64,000 nt of DNA from Acanthamoeba sp. SK_2022b (GCA_027943245.1 JANDJZ010000237.1:16442-80441); one strand, 5' to 3'; positions 15,407 to 28,240 are shown, numbered from the stretch's first letter. Made by a program: numbers and translations. Notes: generated by a model not told the origin, from the sequence alone.

Positions 15407-18391
15407 ATGGAGGAGAATCTGTACGATGAGTTCGGCAACTACATCGGACCCGACGTCGAAGAGGAGGACGAGGATGAAGAAGAGGGAGAGCGCACTGGAT
15501 GGGCCGAAGACGAAGATGATGAGGATGCGATGAGGGAGGAGCCCACCGCGCCAACGGGGCAGGAATTAATGTCGCTCGATAATCCCTCGGCCACGTCATC
15601 GGTTGTGCTGTACGAAGATAAGAAGTACTACCCGACCGCCGAGGAGGTCTACGGCGAAGCCGAGACGCTGGTCCAAGATGAGGACACCCAGCCGCTTACC
15701 GTGCCCATCGTGGCCCCTATCAAGGAATTCAAATTCGATATCGCAGAGAAGCCTGCGACGGGTCTCAAAGCTCGACAAGCCGCGGCCGAGGGAGTGCCAC
15801 TCGACATCCCCCCTACCACTTACGATCTCGATTACATGCTTGCTCTGCGCGAGCATCCGGCACTTGTGCGAAATGTGGCGCTCGTTGGTCATCTGCACCA
15901 CGGTAAGACGTCCTTCATGGACACGCTCGTGCAGCAGACCCACGTCAAGGAGTGGCGCCTAGATCGTCCGTTGCGCTACACCGATTACCGAACTGACGAG
16001 CAGCAGCGCGGCCTTTCGATCAAGGCCGTGCCCATGACTATGCTGCTGCCCAACACCAAGGACAAGTCTTACTTGCTCAACATCTACGACACGCCCGGTC
16101 ACGTCAACTTCTCCGACGAGGTCACCGCCGCGCTCCGCGTGTGCGACGGCGTGGTCCTGGTGATCGACGCCGTTGAGGGCGTCATGGTGCAGACCGAGCG
16201 CATGCTAAGACACGCCGCGCAGGAGCGGCTACCCGTGGTGGTGCTCATCAACAAGCTCGACCGCCTCATCCTCGAGCTCAAGCTGCCTCCCGCCGAGGCC
16301 TACTACAAGCTGCGACACACGCTGGACGAGGTCAACATGATCATGGACAGCTGCTACCCCGGCGGGGGAGCGCCTCGCATCTCGCCCGAGCGCGGCAATG
16401 TCTGCTTCGCGAGCGCACTCATGGGCTTCTCCTTCAGCCTTCACTCCTTCGCGCAGATCTACTCCGAGACCCACGGCAGCACCTTCCGGCCGGCCGACTT
16501 TGCGCGTCGGCTGTGGGGCGACATCTACTTCCAGCCCGAGGACCGCACCTTCAAGCGCAAGCCGCCTCCCGGCGGCGGTGTGCGCACCTTCGTGCAGTTC
16601 GTGTTGGAGCCTCTGTACAAGATCTACGCCCAGGTGGTCGGCGAGGACAAGCCCGCTCTCCAGCGCACGCTCGACGAGCTGGGCGTCCAGCTCCAGAACA
16701 AGGATTTCCATCTCGACACCCGACCGCTGCTCAAGCTCATCCTCACGCAGTTCTTCGGCAACGCCACCGGCTTCGTCGACATGTGCGCCGACCACCTGCC
16801 TTCGCCCGTCGACGCCGCGCGTGTCAAGACCGAGCACATCTACACGGGGCCTCTCAACACGGAAGTAGGCTCGGCTCTCGCGCGCTGCGACGCCACCGGC
16901 CCGCTGATGGTGCAAGTGACGAAGCTCTACCACAAGGCCGACCTGTCGGCCTTTGACGCGCTCGGTCGCGTGTTCAGCGGCACGGTCCGCACGGGCCAGC
17001 GGGTCAAGGTGCTGGGCGAGGGCTACAGCATGGACAATGAGGAGGACATGGCCGAGCGCGAGATCACCAACCTGTGGGTGTTCGAGGGTCGCTACCGCAT
17101 TCCCGTCAAGAGCGCGCCGGCCGGCACGTGGGTGCTCATCGAGGGCGTGGACTCGTCGATCATGAAGACTGCCACGATCGTGGACGACAACAGTGCGGAG
17201 GACGAACTGTTCGTCTTCAAGCCGCTGCGCTTCAACACTGTGGCCACGATGAAGATCGCCGTGGAGCCGATCAACCCGGCCGAGCTGCCCAAGATGCTGG
17301 AGGGTCTGCGCAAGGTGAACAAGAGCTATCCGCTGCTGACGACCAAGGTGGAGGAGTCGGGTGAGCACGTGATCCTGGGCACCGGCGAGATCTACCTCGA
17401 CTGCGTCATGCACGACCTCAGGAACCTCTACTCGGAGATCGAGATCAAGGTGGCCGACCCGGTGGTCACCTTCTGCGAGACGGTGGTGGAGACCTCGTCG
17501 CTCAAGTGCTTCGCCGAGACGCCCAACAAGCGCAACACGCTCACCATGCTCTCGGAGCCCATGGAGAAGGGCCTGGCCGAGACCATCGAGAGCGGGGCGC
17601 TGCTCGGGACCAAGTGGAACAGCAAGGAGTTCATGGGCTTCTTCCGCGAGCGCTTCGAGTGGGACGTGCTCGCCGCCCGATCGATCTGGGCGTTCGGCCC
17701 CGATCCCCAGACGGGACCAAATATTTTGGTCGACGACTCGCTCCCCGAGGAGACCAACAAGGCGCTCCTCTCGACGGTGCGCGACTCGGTCGTGCAGGGT
17801 TTCCAGTGGGCCACCCGCGAGGGCCCCCTCTGCGAGGAGCCCATCCGCAACGTCAAGTTCCGCCTCCTCAACGCCCAGCTCGCCCCCGAGCCCATCCACC
17901 GCGGCGGCGGCCAGATCATCCCCACCGCCCGCCGCGTCGCCTACTCCTCCTTCCTCCTCGCCACTCCGCGCCTCATGGAGCCCGTCTACTACGTCGAGAT
18001 CCAGGCCCCCGCCGACTGCGTCGCCCCCATCTACACCGTCCTCTCCCGCCGCCGCGGCCACGTCACCCAGGACGAGCCCAAGCCCGGCACTCCCCTCTAC
18101 ACCGTCAAGGCCTACATCCCCGTCATCGAGTCCTTTGGCTTCGAGACCGACCTCCGCGCCCACACCCAGGGCCAGGCCTTCTGCGTCTCCGTCTTTGACC
18201 ACTGGGAGATCGTGCCCGGCGATCCGCTCGACAAGTCCATCGTCCTCCGGCCCCTCGAGCCCGCCCCGATCCCCGCCCTCGCCCGCGAGTTCATGGTCAA
18301 GACCCGCAGGAGGAAGGGCCTCAGCGAGGACGTCTCCGTCAACACCTTCTTCTCCGAGGAGATGCTTCTCCAGATGGCCCAGAACATGTGA
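15407..18391 (+). CDS. EFTUD2: U5 snRNP GTPase Snu114/EFTUD2 (116 kDa)
   Basis: This is an EF-2-like GTPase of the U5 snRNP that controls Brr2 helicase during spliceosome activation and disassembly. It has 994 codons in a single uninterrupted frame, close to the ~970 residues of human EFTUD2. The acidic N-terminus ([20 protein letters not shown]) is diagnostic. G1 is GHLHHGKTS, as in the U5 protein rather than the GHVDHGKS of EF-2. Next come RGLSIKA (switch I), DTPGHVNF (G3) and INKLDRL (G4). Domain II-V landmarks follow, e.g. [17 protein letters not shown] and [24 protein letters not shown]. It ends [15 protein letters not shown], a conserved Snu114 C-terminus. It has no introns although all its neighbours are intron-rich, and GC content rises strongly towards the 3' half. 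Confidence 0.97.
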   Translation: MEENLYDEFGNYIGPDVEEEDEDEEEGERTGWAEDEDDEDAMREEPTAPTGQELMSLDNPSATSSVVLYEDKKYYPTAEEVYGEAETLVQDEDTQPLTVPIVAPIKEFKFDIAEKPATGLKARQAAAEGVPLDIPPTTYDLDYMLALREHPALVRNVALVGHLHHGKTSFMDTLVQQTHVKEWRLDRPLRYTDYRTDEQQRGLSIKAVPMTMLLPNTKDKSYLLNIYDTPGHVNFSDEVTAALRVCDGVVLVIDAVEGVMVQTERMLRHAAQERLPVVVLINKLDRLILELKLPPAEAYYKLRHTLDEVNMIMDSCYPGGGAPRISPERGNVCFASALMGFSFSLHSFAQIYSETHGSTFRPADFARRLWGDIYFQPEDRTFKRKPPPGGGVRTFVQFVLEPLYKIYAQVVGEDKPALQRTLDELGVQLQNKDFHLDTRPLLKLILTQFFGNATGFVDMCADHLPSPVDAARVKTEHIYTGPLNTEVGSALARCDATGPLMVQVTKLYHKADLSAFDALGRVFSGTVRTGQRVKVLGEGYSMDNEEDMAEREITNLWVFEGRYRIPVKSAPAGTWVLIEGVDSSIMKTATIVDDNSAEDELFVFKPLRFNTVATMKIAVEPINPAELPKMLEGLRKVNKSYPLLTTKVEESGEHVILGTGEIYLDCVMHDLRNLYSEIEIKVADPVVTFCETVVETSSLKCFAETPNKRNTLTMLSEPMEKGLAETIESGALLGTKWNSKEFMGFFRERFEWDVLAARSIWAFGPDPQTGPNILVDDSLPEETNKALLSTVRDSVVQGFQWATREGPLCEEPIRNVKFRLLNAQLAPEPIHRGGGQIIPTARRVAYSSFLLATPRLMEPVYYVEIQAPADCVAPIYTVLSRRRGHVTQDEPKPGTPLYTVKAYIPVIESFGFETDLRAHTQGQAFCVSVFDHWEIVPGDPLDKSIVLRPLEPAPIPALAREFMVKTRRRKGLSEDVSVNTFFSEEMLLQMAQNM

Positions 18392-18881
18392 GCCTCTTCC
18401 CGCGAAGGGCAGTCTTCGTCAACACGCCGCGTTTTGGCGCGCTGTCCCGCTGCGCCCGTGCCTTTTTCGCTCTGGGCCCAGTCCCCAACAAACAATAATT
18501 ATTTATCTTTTTTTAATCTTATTTCCAATTGGCCGGGGGCTGGACACGAAAAATGGGCAGACCCAGAATGCGAGACGTGTGAAGCACCCCCCGCCAGGTG
18601 GTGGGGTATCTTTGGGGGAGTCACTGAGCCCCGGTGGGCGCCGATTGCTGCAAAGGGGGTAAGGGCCGGAGCTAAACTGGCGTGCTGCTCCCTGTGATAC
18701 CGCCCCCGGACCGGCCGGGAAGGCCGCGGCAGGCAAGAGAACAACAAGGAGGCGCGACAAAGAACAGCCGCCCGTGAAGGCACCGCCGTTTCCTCCAACA
18801 AAAAAAAAGACCCGAGGAGGGGAGCACGAAGACAAGCTCAAAGCCGTCCTACATTTCCCAGAGACACCAACAAAAGACCAA
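18392..18881. other. Intergenic: EFTUD2 3' region and upstream of the ankyrin/F-box gene
   Basis: No gene seen. An A+T-rich patch (18495-18530, with T-runs) is a plausible 3' end/polyadenylation region of EFTUD2. The rest is GC-rich with C- and G-runs. I see no tRNA or other structured RNA I can name. Confidence 0.6.
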
Positions 18882-21800
18882 ATGTTTTATAGAAGGTCGC
18901 CGCCAGCCTCCCCCAAGGCGCATAGCACGGCCGACTGCCGTTCGATTGCCAGCTCCCCCTCCAGCGCTTCGTCGCAGGATGCGGCGGGCCAGCTCTCTGG
19001 CAGCAGTCCCGTACAAGACGAAGAAGACCCCACCACGGCATGGCGCGGGAAGCGCGTAGTAATGCCTGGGTCTACTGCTCTGCATCAAGTACCTACCCCG
19101 CTCCTCCCTCTCGCCCGTGGTCTTCTTGCCTTCCCAGGGTGTGGTGTGTTTATTATAATTTTTATTTATTTTTCTTGGACGCCCCACCTGTGGGGCACCC
19201 GTTGCGAAGCGGAACCGTTCCACCGCTTCGGGGGAATAATAATGCTTCCGGGGACCTGACTGCCTGACCGACTCTGTCTGACCGGCCGTGGGTCGTTCGT
19301 GTGTTCGGGCGACCTGCCTGCAGGCGTGCCGAATCGGCGATGAGGAGTGGGCAAAGCAACTACTGGAGCAGGAGTCGCGGGCGAAGCGCCGGACGTCGTG
19401 CGAGTCGGTGCGGCTCTCCGGCGGCGCCAGGCGGAGCGAGCAGGACAAGGTGGTGCGCAAGCGGGCCAAGCGGGCCAAGCGGGCCAGCCGCGACCGCAGG
19501 AGCCTGGTGCGTGCCAAGGAGGCCAAAATGCGGGAGCAGGCCCTGCTCAGCGAGGAGAATGGCAAGGAGCGGAAGCACAAGCTCATCAAAAAGATTGTCA
19601 ACAGCGCTCTCATTGAGCTCATCACGGCCGAGGAGGCCAACGAAGGGCAGACCCCGTTCCACCTCGCCTGCGAGTTCGGCCACGTCAACATCGTCAAGCA
19701 TATGGTGGCCTGCCTGCAAGACAGTTTCGTCCTTCCCTACGTGCTGCCCTTTGCCGTTAACTACACCGACTTTCGCGGGTGGACTCCTCTTCACTGTGCC
19801 GCCAGGTAACCTCTCCTCCGGCTTACCTTCCCTCATCTGCCGCTTTCTTCGTTCTTTGCCTTGGTATCGACGTTCGAGGGCTCATGAGATCTCCTCCTAC
19901 TTGAATCTTACCCTGCCTGCTCAAGCATGGGTCATCTGGACATCTGTCAAGTGCTGCTGGATGTCCATGCTGACGCGTCGGCTCTAGCGGACATCAGCAA
20001 CGCGTCGCCTCTCCACATGCTCCTCCGATGCGAGTGTCTCGTTCACGGTAGAGACTCCTCCTCCTCGTACTCCTCTCGTGCTCCACCATTCTCATACGGG
20101 CGCGGTTTTCTCGTGCAGAGCCGCTCTATAAGCTGAAGGACGTCATCGAGGGCATGCTCCGTAACGGGGCATCCATCAATGGCCAAAACGCATACGGGGA
20201 GACTGCTCTCCACTGTACGTGCATTCGACTCCTTCGCGAATCGGCCCGCTCCTCGCCCTTGGTTTTCTCAGACACCACAGATGAGTCTCACGCACACTTT
20301 GCTTTTCGCTTTGCTCATATGGACAGTTGCGTGTTGGAAGGGCAATGCCAGAGCTGTGGCCATCCTGCTCAAGAATGGCGCCCACGTGCATGCCGTCAAC
20401 AAGTGCGCAGCCGCATGACCTCACCTCTCTCTACCGCGCCACCCGGCATTTCTCAAACCCACTTTTGTTTTGCAGGCGCCAGGAGACGTGCCTTCACTAC
20501 GCTACGCGACAAGGGGACGTGAAGATCATCGAGGTTCCTCCATCCTCCTCCCTTTCCTTTCTTGCTTTCTTCGTTCTTAGGCAAGCATCAAGGGAGGCTA
20601 ACGCTGTTACTGGCAGTTGTTGGTCAAGTACGGTGCCGACATCAACGCGTTGGGAGCTTGCGGAACGGCTGCAGATGTGGCCCGCAGCCACCATCAGGAC
20701 CACATCGCCTCCTACATGGATTGTACGCATGTCCCTCCTATGTCGTTGAGCGTTGAGACCAATGGCACCGACCAGCTATATTGATCGATCACAATCGTCG
20801 ATGATTATACCAATTCAGCATTCCTCACGCTGCGCTCACTGCCCGACGAGCTTCTGTGCAAGGTGCGCTCCTCTCCATTTAGGACGAGCTGGGGCGAATG
20901 AGCAAAGTGCGGTGAATGACCGAACGCGCTGTTGTCACTGCCCAGGTGCTGGGATTCCTCGATGCGGAAGACCTGGCAGCCGTGGCGATGGTGTGCAAGC
21001 GATTCTTCCTAATCACTGACGACAGCCGGTACCCGCCGCGCCATCGCGTGCGATGCGGCATTTGTCAACCCGGCCTTGACTCACCAGTTCCACTCTCTCC
21101 TCCCAAAGGCTCTGGAAGAGGGCCTACTACGATCTGATACCCAAACGCGAGGCCTGCCATCACGTCCAATGTGACGACTACAAGGCAGAGTGCAAGCAGT
21201 GGCTCCGAATCCACCTCAATTCCGAATGGCACGGCGAACAAGCCTCCCTTCTGACTGCCCGCGTTTCACCGGCGTCCCCTTCTCTTCGGCGTTAACGCCA
21301 ATTGTCGTCGACACAGGTACCGCGAGGCGCGGCGGGAGGGGCGTTGGCGATTCGATTGTCCGCGCAACGACGAGGACTGGGTCTACGACCGCTTCTTTCG
21401 ACTGGCCCTCGTTGGCGACGTGGGGACGGGGAAGGTATGCCCTCACTCGAGTTGATTGACCTACTCGCGACCCCGCCCAGCTCACCGAGGACAACTGGTG
21501 GAACATATTGATCATGGTGGTGATGCAGAGGAGCTTCCTCACACGGTTCGTGGACGATGCTTACCTGGGGTCGCGCGCATTGCGGAAATCGATGACGGTG
21601 CGTGAACGTTCTCCCCTGGCTTTGCGCCCATCCCATTTTGGCTCACCGTAAGCCCGCTACAGAAAACAAAGGCCATTCACTACAACAACCGGACGATCAA
21701 GCTGCAGATGGTATGCCCTGCTCCCACGCACTGTTGCGTGTACCTTTGTAACTAACCATGTGTTGTGTGCGCACGTGACCCGGGGATCGGCAATTCAGTT

Positions 21801-23029
21801 CAGCGCAAGCGGATTCCACTACGAGTACGTGCGCACGTGAAGTTGTGTGTGGTTTGTCCGCTTTCGTTCGCTCACTCTCCAGGTCTTGCAATCTCTCAAA
21901 GGGGTCGGGAGAGCTGCGATTTGAAAAGCATCAAGGGTGCCCTCCTGTTCTTTGACGTGTCGGACGCCCAGTCGTTCCAGAACCTCTCCTTCTGGTGTCA
22001 ACACCTTCAACGGTATGCCCTTGCGCCTTCATGGCCATCTCTTTCCTTCGGGTTTCGCCACGCTCACTCACGCACTCGTCTCGTGTGCTCTGGCGCAGGC
22101 TCGCGCCGCCGGATATTCCGGTTGTCGTAGTGGCCACGAAGGTGGACCTCACCGAGGCCCCCGCCGTCTCCTACGCTCAGGCCAAGGTAGCTCCCGCGCT
22201 CCCTACCATGGCAAGAGGGTCTTGGTCTTTTGTGTCTGGTGCGCGTGCGAATATCGTTATGCACAGCCTGACCCTTCCATTCCCCCGTTATGGTGGATGT
22301 TATCGGCGACCAAAGCAATGGTGCGACATGCGGGCGTTCCCGTTGGTGTCCGCCAGCGCGCGTAAGGGTCTCGGTGTGGACATCGCGATGCGCCATCTCC
22401 TCAAGCGCCTCATGGCCAAGGACCAGGAGGGCGAACGCGCCTCGGGTGCGGCCAGAACGAGCGCCTCCTCGTCCAGCTCCGCCAGGTCGCCCATTGGGCT
22501 GCGTTCGAGCAGCAGCAGGCACAAGGGCGGTCCCGGGACGAGCCACACCGGGGGCGGATGCCCACAGCCGAATTCGGGCGGTGGCTGTGACTCGTCAACG
22601 AGCGGCAGCTTCAGTGGCGGCGATCGGCAAGGCAGGGGCGGGCGCACGAGCAGCTCCAAGAGGATGGCCAAGAGCGCAGGCGAGGCGATGAAGCCCAACA
22701 AGCGCGACCGACGGAAGGAGGTGAAGCGTGCCGCCACGGACGGGAGCATGCACTACCGGCGCCGCGGAGCGCCGCCTGATTCGGTGGACCCGAGTGAACA
22801 CGAGCACTCGCACACTCAGCTGCAGCTTCGCGAGGAGAAGAAGCAGCGACGGTTGGCCGAGTGGCAGGACGACGTCCTGCGGCGAGTGGGCAACACGCAG
22901 CTCGAACAGCGGCCGCGCAAGGACGACGAAGAGGGCCTGTTCAACAGCGACGACATCATCATCCCGAGTCTCACCGCCACACCTCCCAAAAAGTGGAGCT
23001 TCATGCACTTCTGGAAGAGGACAAGCTGA
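18882..23029 (+). CDS. Ankyrin + F-box + Rab-like (degenerate) GTPase fusion protein
   Basis: A multidomain protein. The Ser-rich N-terminus starts MFYRRSPPASPK (18882). A basic region (VVRKRAKRAKRASRDRR) precedes ankyrin repeats (TPFHLACEFGHVNIVKHM; WTPLHCAAR; HLDICQVLLDVHADASAL; ETCLHYATRQGDVKIIE; LLVKYGADINALG), about 19600-20730. An F-box follows (SLPDELLCK-VLGFLDAEDLAAVAMVCKRF, about 20840-21010). A Rab-like domain starts FFRLALVGDVGTGK (about 21395) and continues FLTRFVDDAYLGS, GALLFFDVSDAQSFQNL, PVVVVATKVDLTE (G4 intact) and VSASARKGLG (G5). With the best splice model the P-loop reads GDVGTGK-RSF, so Ser/Thr is Arg. The DTAG motif reads SASG. The domain is therefore probably a pseudo-GTPase. 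F-box proteins dock on Skp1-cullin ligases; ankyrins probably bind the client. The C-terminal ~200 residues are basic/Ser-rich and end KKWSFMHFWKRTS. Many short introns; exact borders need transcripts. Confidence 0.82.
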
Positions 23030-23447
23030 GTGTTTCTCGGAGTAAGCTTGCCCCGTTGGCCTGTGCGCCGCCGTCGTGTTGGTTGCGTCGTTCGCGTGCA
23101 TTCAATTCCAGGTGGCGTATGAATTAAATTAAATTCATTTCCGTCGCGGCACCACGCCAAAAGAGACAACAGGACGGGGGGGGGGGCAACACAACACACG
23201 AACAACAACCAACGTGAGGGAGTGTGTTTGAAACTCAGGAAGAGAGAGGAACGAACGGGCCCTTCCCTTCTCTGGAGCCTCTTTGATGATAGAAGGATCG
23301 ATTTCGGTAGAAGCGCTACATAGAAGGAAACGATTCTGTCACATCATACAACTTCCATCTTCCTCTTCTTCTTTCCTCCCCAACTTCCCTCCGCACGACA
23401 ATTGACGAAGACCCTACTACGCACGCACATAATTAGGAAGATAGGAA
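23030..23447. other. Intergenic/promoter region of the ankyrin-TBC gene
   Basis: No gene seen. It contains AT-rich sequence just after the upstream stop (near 23113-23140), a G9-10 run near 23176, and a pyrimidine-rich tract (23350-23400) about 50 bases before the ankyrin-TBC start, which may be core promoter. Confidence 0.5.
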
Positions 23448-26146
23448 ATGGAAGGGGGGTTCCACGCGTTGGTGAGGAGAGGCGACGTGCGCGGGGTGAA
23501 GGCCGTCATAGCGGAGAAGGAGGGGCGAGGCACGCGCGAGCTCAAGGAGACGGTGGGCGCGAGGGACCCCTTCGGTAACACGCCCCTTCACTACGCCGCC
23601 GAGGGCCGACACGACATTGCGCTCCTCCTCCTCGCCTGCGGACAGCTCGTCGTCACAGTCGACGCGCGCAACAACGAGGGCAGCACGCCGCTCCACCAGG
23701 GTACCCCCCCATCCGCCTTCTTATCCGCCATTAAGTTTGTCGTTTTCGTTCTTTGCTTCGTTTTTTTGTCACCGGCAACCAGGGCTCCCCAGCCGTTATT
23801 TGGTTCTGTGACGCGGCGTTCGCTCACCATACGCGCCTTGTTTGTGTGGTGGGTGGCATGTGTGACAAACAAAAAACACTAGCCGCCTTTGGAAACTTCT
23901 ATCAATGCGTGCAGCTGTTGCTCAAAAGCGGGGCGTTCGTCGATGTTGCGGACTACGATGGCTCGACGCCTCTTCACCACGGGTACTCCCACTGCACACA
24001 TAAGACGTTTGCGACTCAACGCACACGTCCACTGATGAGCGCAATATTTGTTTCTGTGCGCACAGTGCGGCCAACAACGCGGTCGAGTCGGTGATGCTCC
24101 TGCTGGAGCACGGGGCCAGCATCGAGGCCAAGGACAACGACGGCTACACGGCCCTGCACCATTCGGCCTTCAACAACTCCGTAGAGGTCCTGCAGCGTCT
24201 ACTCAAAGCAGGTGCGTTGTCTAACGCTCTCCTCGACCTGGGCATCCACGCTCACTACCGGGGGGGGGGGTTGCACGCCTGGCGGCACGACACAGGCTCG
24301 GACTTGAACGCGAGAGACACGCAGGAGGGCACCACCGCCCTCCACTTGGCCTCGTTCGGCGGATATCACACCGCCGTGCAGCTGCTCGTGGCCGCCGGTT
24401 CCGACCTTCACGCGACGGACAACGACGGCGCCACCCCACTGGTACAACTGCTGTGCCTGCCTGCCTGCCCTGCCTTTATCGAGAATGGCTACAAGTGCCA
24501 GTGCACATCCCATGCTGGTCGGTCTGCTCTTTGCTCACACTCTGCCGCTGTGTATGCGGCGCGCGCAGCACAAGGCGGCGTTCCAGGGCTCGCTTGAATG
24601 CCTCAAATTCTTGGTATCGCGTGGCGCGGAAGTCAATCGGAAGGACAACACCCTCTCCACGCCGCTCCACCTCGCGGCCTACCAAGGCCAACTGCAGTGC
24701 ATCGAGTTTCTCGTTCATTCTGGCGCCAAGACAACAGAGGCATGCCGCTCCTTTCCACTCATCTCTTGTCTCGTCCATTACCGTGTGCTCAAATTCGATG
24801 TTCTTACACACGACACAGACAAACAAACATGGAAGGACTCCGCTGCAGCTAGCGATGGCGAAAGGCCACTTGCAATGCGTGGAATTCCTCAAGAAAGCGC
24901 CCGAAGCCACGCCCACTGCGCCGGCCCTCTCACCCAATGCCTCGGCAATCGCCGCCGCTTCGGCGGTGCCCGCTCGGCTCCAAGACGACCAGCTGCAGCT
25001 GATCGACAAGCTCCTCGACCGACAGACCGGCCAGGACGCCAAGACCTCCGCCGCGCCCGCACACGTCGACAAGAATCAGCAACCGCACACGACTCTCGCC
25101 GACCTGACCGGGGCGACCGTCACCCACAGCGACGACAACAAGAAAGGCTCAGCCGACACACCGCGCAGCCCAAAGGCCGAGTCCACAGCAGAGAACAAGA
25201 CGAGTGGAGCCACCACCAAGCCGTCCGTGGAGGAGCCGAGTCCACGCACCAGAAGCTCCAGCAAGCCCGTGGGGCCGCAGGTGTCGACGGGGGGCGCCGC
25301 CGGCAAGAGCCAGAGCCAGGGCAGCCACCACCTTACGCTGCCCACGCGCAGGCACCGTGCAGGCAGCAAGAAGGGCGTGAAGAACATGAGTACCGACAAC
25401 GACGACTCGTCAGACCGGAGCTGGGTGTGGACCAGCGACGACGAAGAGAACGAGAACGAGAACGAGGAGCAGGGCTGGATCTTCGGCGGCAGCGGCGAGC
25501 GGCGAGCGGTCTCGCGAACCAAATCGCACGAGGCCACACAGAGCACGACCGTCGACCAGGGGCAGCAGCAGCAGCCGCAGGAGCGCAAGGACAAGAACAA
25601 CAAAAAGAAGAAAAAGAAGAAGACCGTGTCCGACAGGCAAAAGAAGGACAAGGGCGTGGGCGAGAGCAAGCTAAACGGCATCGGGAAGATGATCAAGACG
25701 GCCTCGCTCGCCAGCTTCCAGCTGAGCCCCCGAAGTCGGCGCAACGAAGACCTGCTCGAGCGATTCTCGATGCTCACGGCCCAGGAGCGCGACGAGGTGA
25801 AGAGCCACAGCTCCGACTCCATCGATGCGATCAAGGAGGACTTCATCGTGCGCGGTGGCGGCCTCAACCCCAACGACAGAAGCGAGAGCGACCTCACCGA
25901 GAACGACGGCGAGAACGAGGCGACCCTCACCTCGTACCTCACCGACTCGGATGACAGCGACGACGAATTCGGAGAGAAGGAGATCGACTACTCCAAGCTG
26001 GACAAATACGGTTTCCTCAAGGACGAAGGGTGCGCCCAGTCATCTGTTCCGCTTGTCGTGTTTTCCTCCAATCGTCGGTCGGAAGGGGTTAGCCTCACAC
26101 CACACACCACACACACCACACACACCACACACACCACACACACCAC

Positions 26147-26219
<73 letters not shown>

Positions 26220-28117
26220 CACGTGATCGGCTGATCAGGGAGGCTTCGGAGTCGTCGATGAAGCGAAGAGCCGTGGAGGCCTCGCGAGCGCTCAAGTGGA
26301 GCAAGATCATCCAGCACTGGGAAATTTACAAGCGTAAGAAAAAGGTGTGTCGACTCGTTCACCGCCCGCTGGCGGGCATATGCGCGCGGCCTTGACACTA
26401 ACGTGAGGGGATGGGGTGGCGTGCAGCTCCCGAAACTGCACGGGCGAGTGGCCAAGGGCATTCCGGACTGTGTGCGCGGAACCGTGTGGAAGCTCATCGT
26501 CGATGCGCGAGGTGTACAGAAGGAACTGGGCTTCAGCTATCCGGTACGCGTCGTCGCGTGTGTTCACGCATTCGCATTCCATCCGACACTTACGAATTGT
26601 GGCGTGTCAACAGGAGCTGTGCGCGAGGGCTCACAACACGAAAGACGGCCGCCAGATCGATCTCGACATCAAGCGAACGTACCGCAACCACTTCATGTTC
26701 CGCGACAAGAAGGGAATGGGGTACGCTACGGCTGCTCAGCCTAGAGATTCCAGTGTGTCTTCCTCCCGCTTACGCCGCTCGTCTGTTCGTCGCTTCAACA
26801 CAGGCAAAAGGCCTTGTCCAACATCTTGAAGGCCTACAGCATCTACAACGTCGAGATCGGCTACTGCCAGGGCATGGCCGACATTGCCGCTCTCCTCGTG
26901 ATGTACATGGAGGAGGAGGTATGGCCACCCGCGCTTTGCTCGGCCCGCGATCGTGTCAGACCAGCGGGGTGCGCCTGCGCGCGTTTCATTAAATCGCTTT
27001 GTGTTGTCTGCGCAGGAGGCGTGGTGGACCCTCGTAGCATTGATCAGGCGGTATGCCATGCAGGGGCTCTTCAGCTTGGTAAGCGTTTTCGCATGTGTAT
27101 CCCATCAGCTTGATGGAAGGCGGTTCGGCCTCTTGCTCACACGTCTGCATAATCGGCAGGGCTTCCCTCGGCTGTTCCAGTGCTTCAGCGTACACGAGAA
27201 GCTGCTCCAACGCTACCTGCCAGCGCTTCACGCCCACTTTGTACTCACCTCCCCCTCTCTTTCCAATCCCTGCCGTGCAGCTGGTCGCTAATTGCAGGTT
27301 TTGTGTCGACATGCATTTTTCGATAGGCCAAGGCGGGCATCGAGTCAGCGATGTATGCGACCAAGTGGTACATGGACATCTTCCTCGGCGCCCTTCCCTT
27401 CCCAGTCGTGCTCAGGTGAGACCTCCCACACCCCCTCGTGAGTTGTTTTGCCCCCGCGCACTGGCTCACGCCTTGGGGGGGGGGAACAGAGTGTGGGACC
27501 TGTACCTGTGGGGCGGGCCCGACGTGGTGTACCGGTTCTCGCTGTCGGTCCTGAAGCATTTTGAGAGCGAGCTGCTCTCCCTCAACTTCGAGGACGCGCT
27601 CTCGTTCATCAACGAACTTCCCAAAAAGCGAATCGACATCGACGAACTCATCAAGGTGAGACTCTCCCTCTCCCCCACTGCGCTCACGACGCGTGCGCGG
27701 TTTGTTGACTTGAACCCCTCGTCCTCTTCCTCCTTCTCGCGATAGACCTACAAGAAGATGCAGACGATGGTCAAGACGTCAAAGATTGTGATGCTTGAAG
27801 AGGAGTACGCGGCGGCCAACCGGGGAATGAAGTTTCTGGTGGGCGCCCGGGACCTGGCCATCAAGTCGCCCGAGAGCGAGGAGGCGTCGACGCTCGGCAG
27901 CACCGCCAGCACGGCCAACGGTAAGAAGCGAAGAGCCGGAACGGTCATCATCCCCTTCTCGCCGACGTCGGCTGCTGCCAAGTCGTCGGCGGCCTCGACG
28001 CCGGCAACCTCCATCTCGCTCCCTTCGTCGCCATTACTTTCCACGCCAGCTTCGCCAGCGGATCCGCCGCAGGAGGAGAGAAAGGAGACCCTCCAGAACC
28101 TCCTCAAGAGCATGTAG
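23448..28117 (+). CDS. Ankyrin-repeat TBC-domain RabGAP
   Basis: TBC domains accelerate GTP hydrolysis by Rabs. The start [20 protein letters not shown] leads directly into 6-7 ankyrin repeats (23448-24900), e.g. [78 protein letters not shown] long polar linker follows (24900-26030; Lys- and Glu-rich, with [12 protein letters not shown]). The TBC domain spans about 26430-27660. It includes [20 protein letters not shown], then [17 protein letters not shown] with the catalytic Arg finger, and [17 protein letters not shown] with the Gln finger. It continues through [14 protein letters not shown] and [18 protein letters not shown]. Both fingers are intact, so GAP activity is likely; the Rab is unknown. 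The C-terminus is Ser/Ala/Pro-rich and ends at 28117. One intron carries a long CA repeat. It lies 418 bases downstream of the ANK-F-box-GTPase gene on the same strand. Confidence 0.92.
26098..26211. repeat. CA microsatellite with CACAC-AC variants in an ANK-TBC intron
   Basis: The left half is an imperfect 10-mer-like array (CACACACCAC units) that grades into about 32 pure CA units. It lies between the exon ending KYGFLKDEG and the exon starting near [18 protein letters not shown]. Confidence 0.93.
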
Positions 28118-28240
28118 CACTACCGCGCCACCACCACCAATTTCACACACCGAGTTGCGGACAGTCCTCTCTTCTCTCTTGCACATCTTCTTTAACCACG
28201 CAGCGGGAGCCTCTCCGGCCGCAGGGCCAGGTCAAAACTG

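Noticed and set aside
16229..18202. 657-codon open frame on the strand opposite EFTUD2
   Set aside because: Low-complexity, Gly/Val/Leu/Glu/Arg-rich translation caused by the extreme GC3 bias of EFTUD2; the sense frame is a full known protein.
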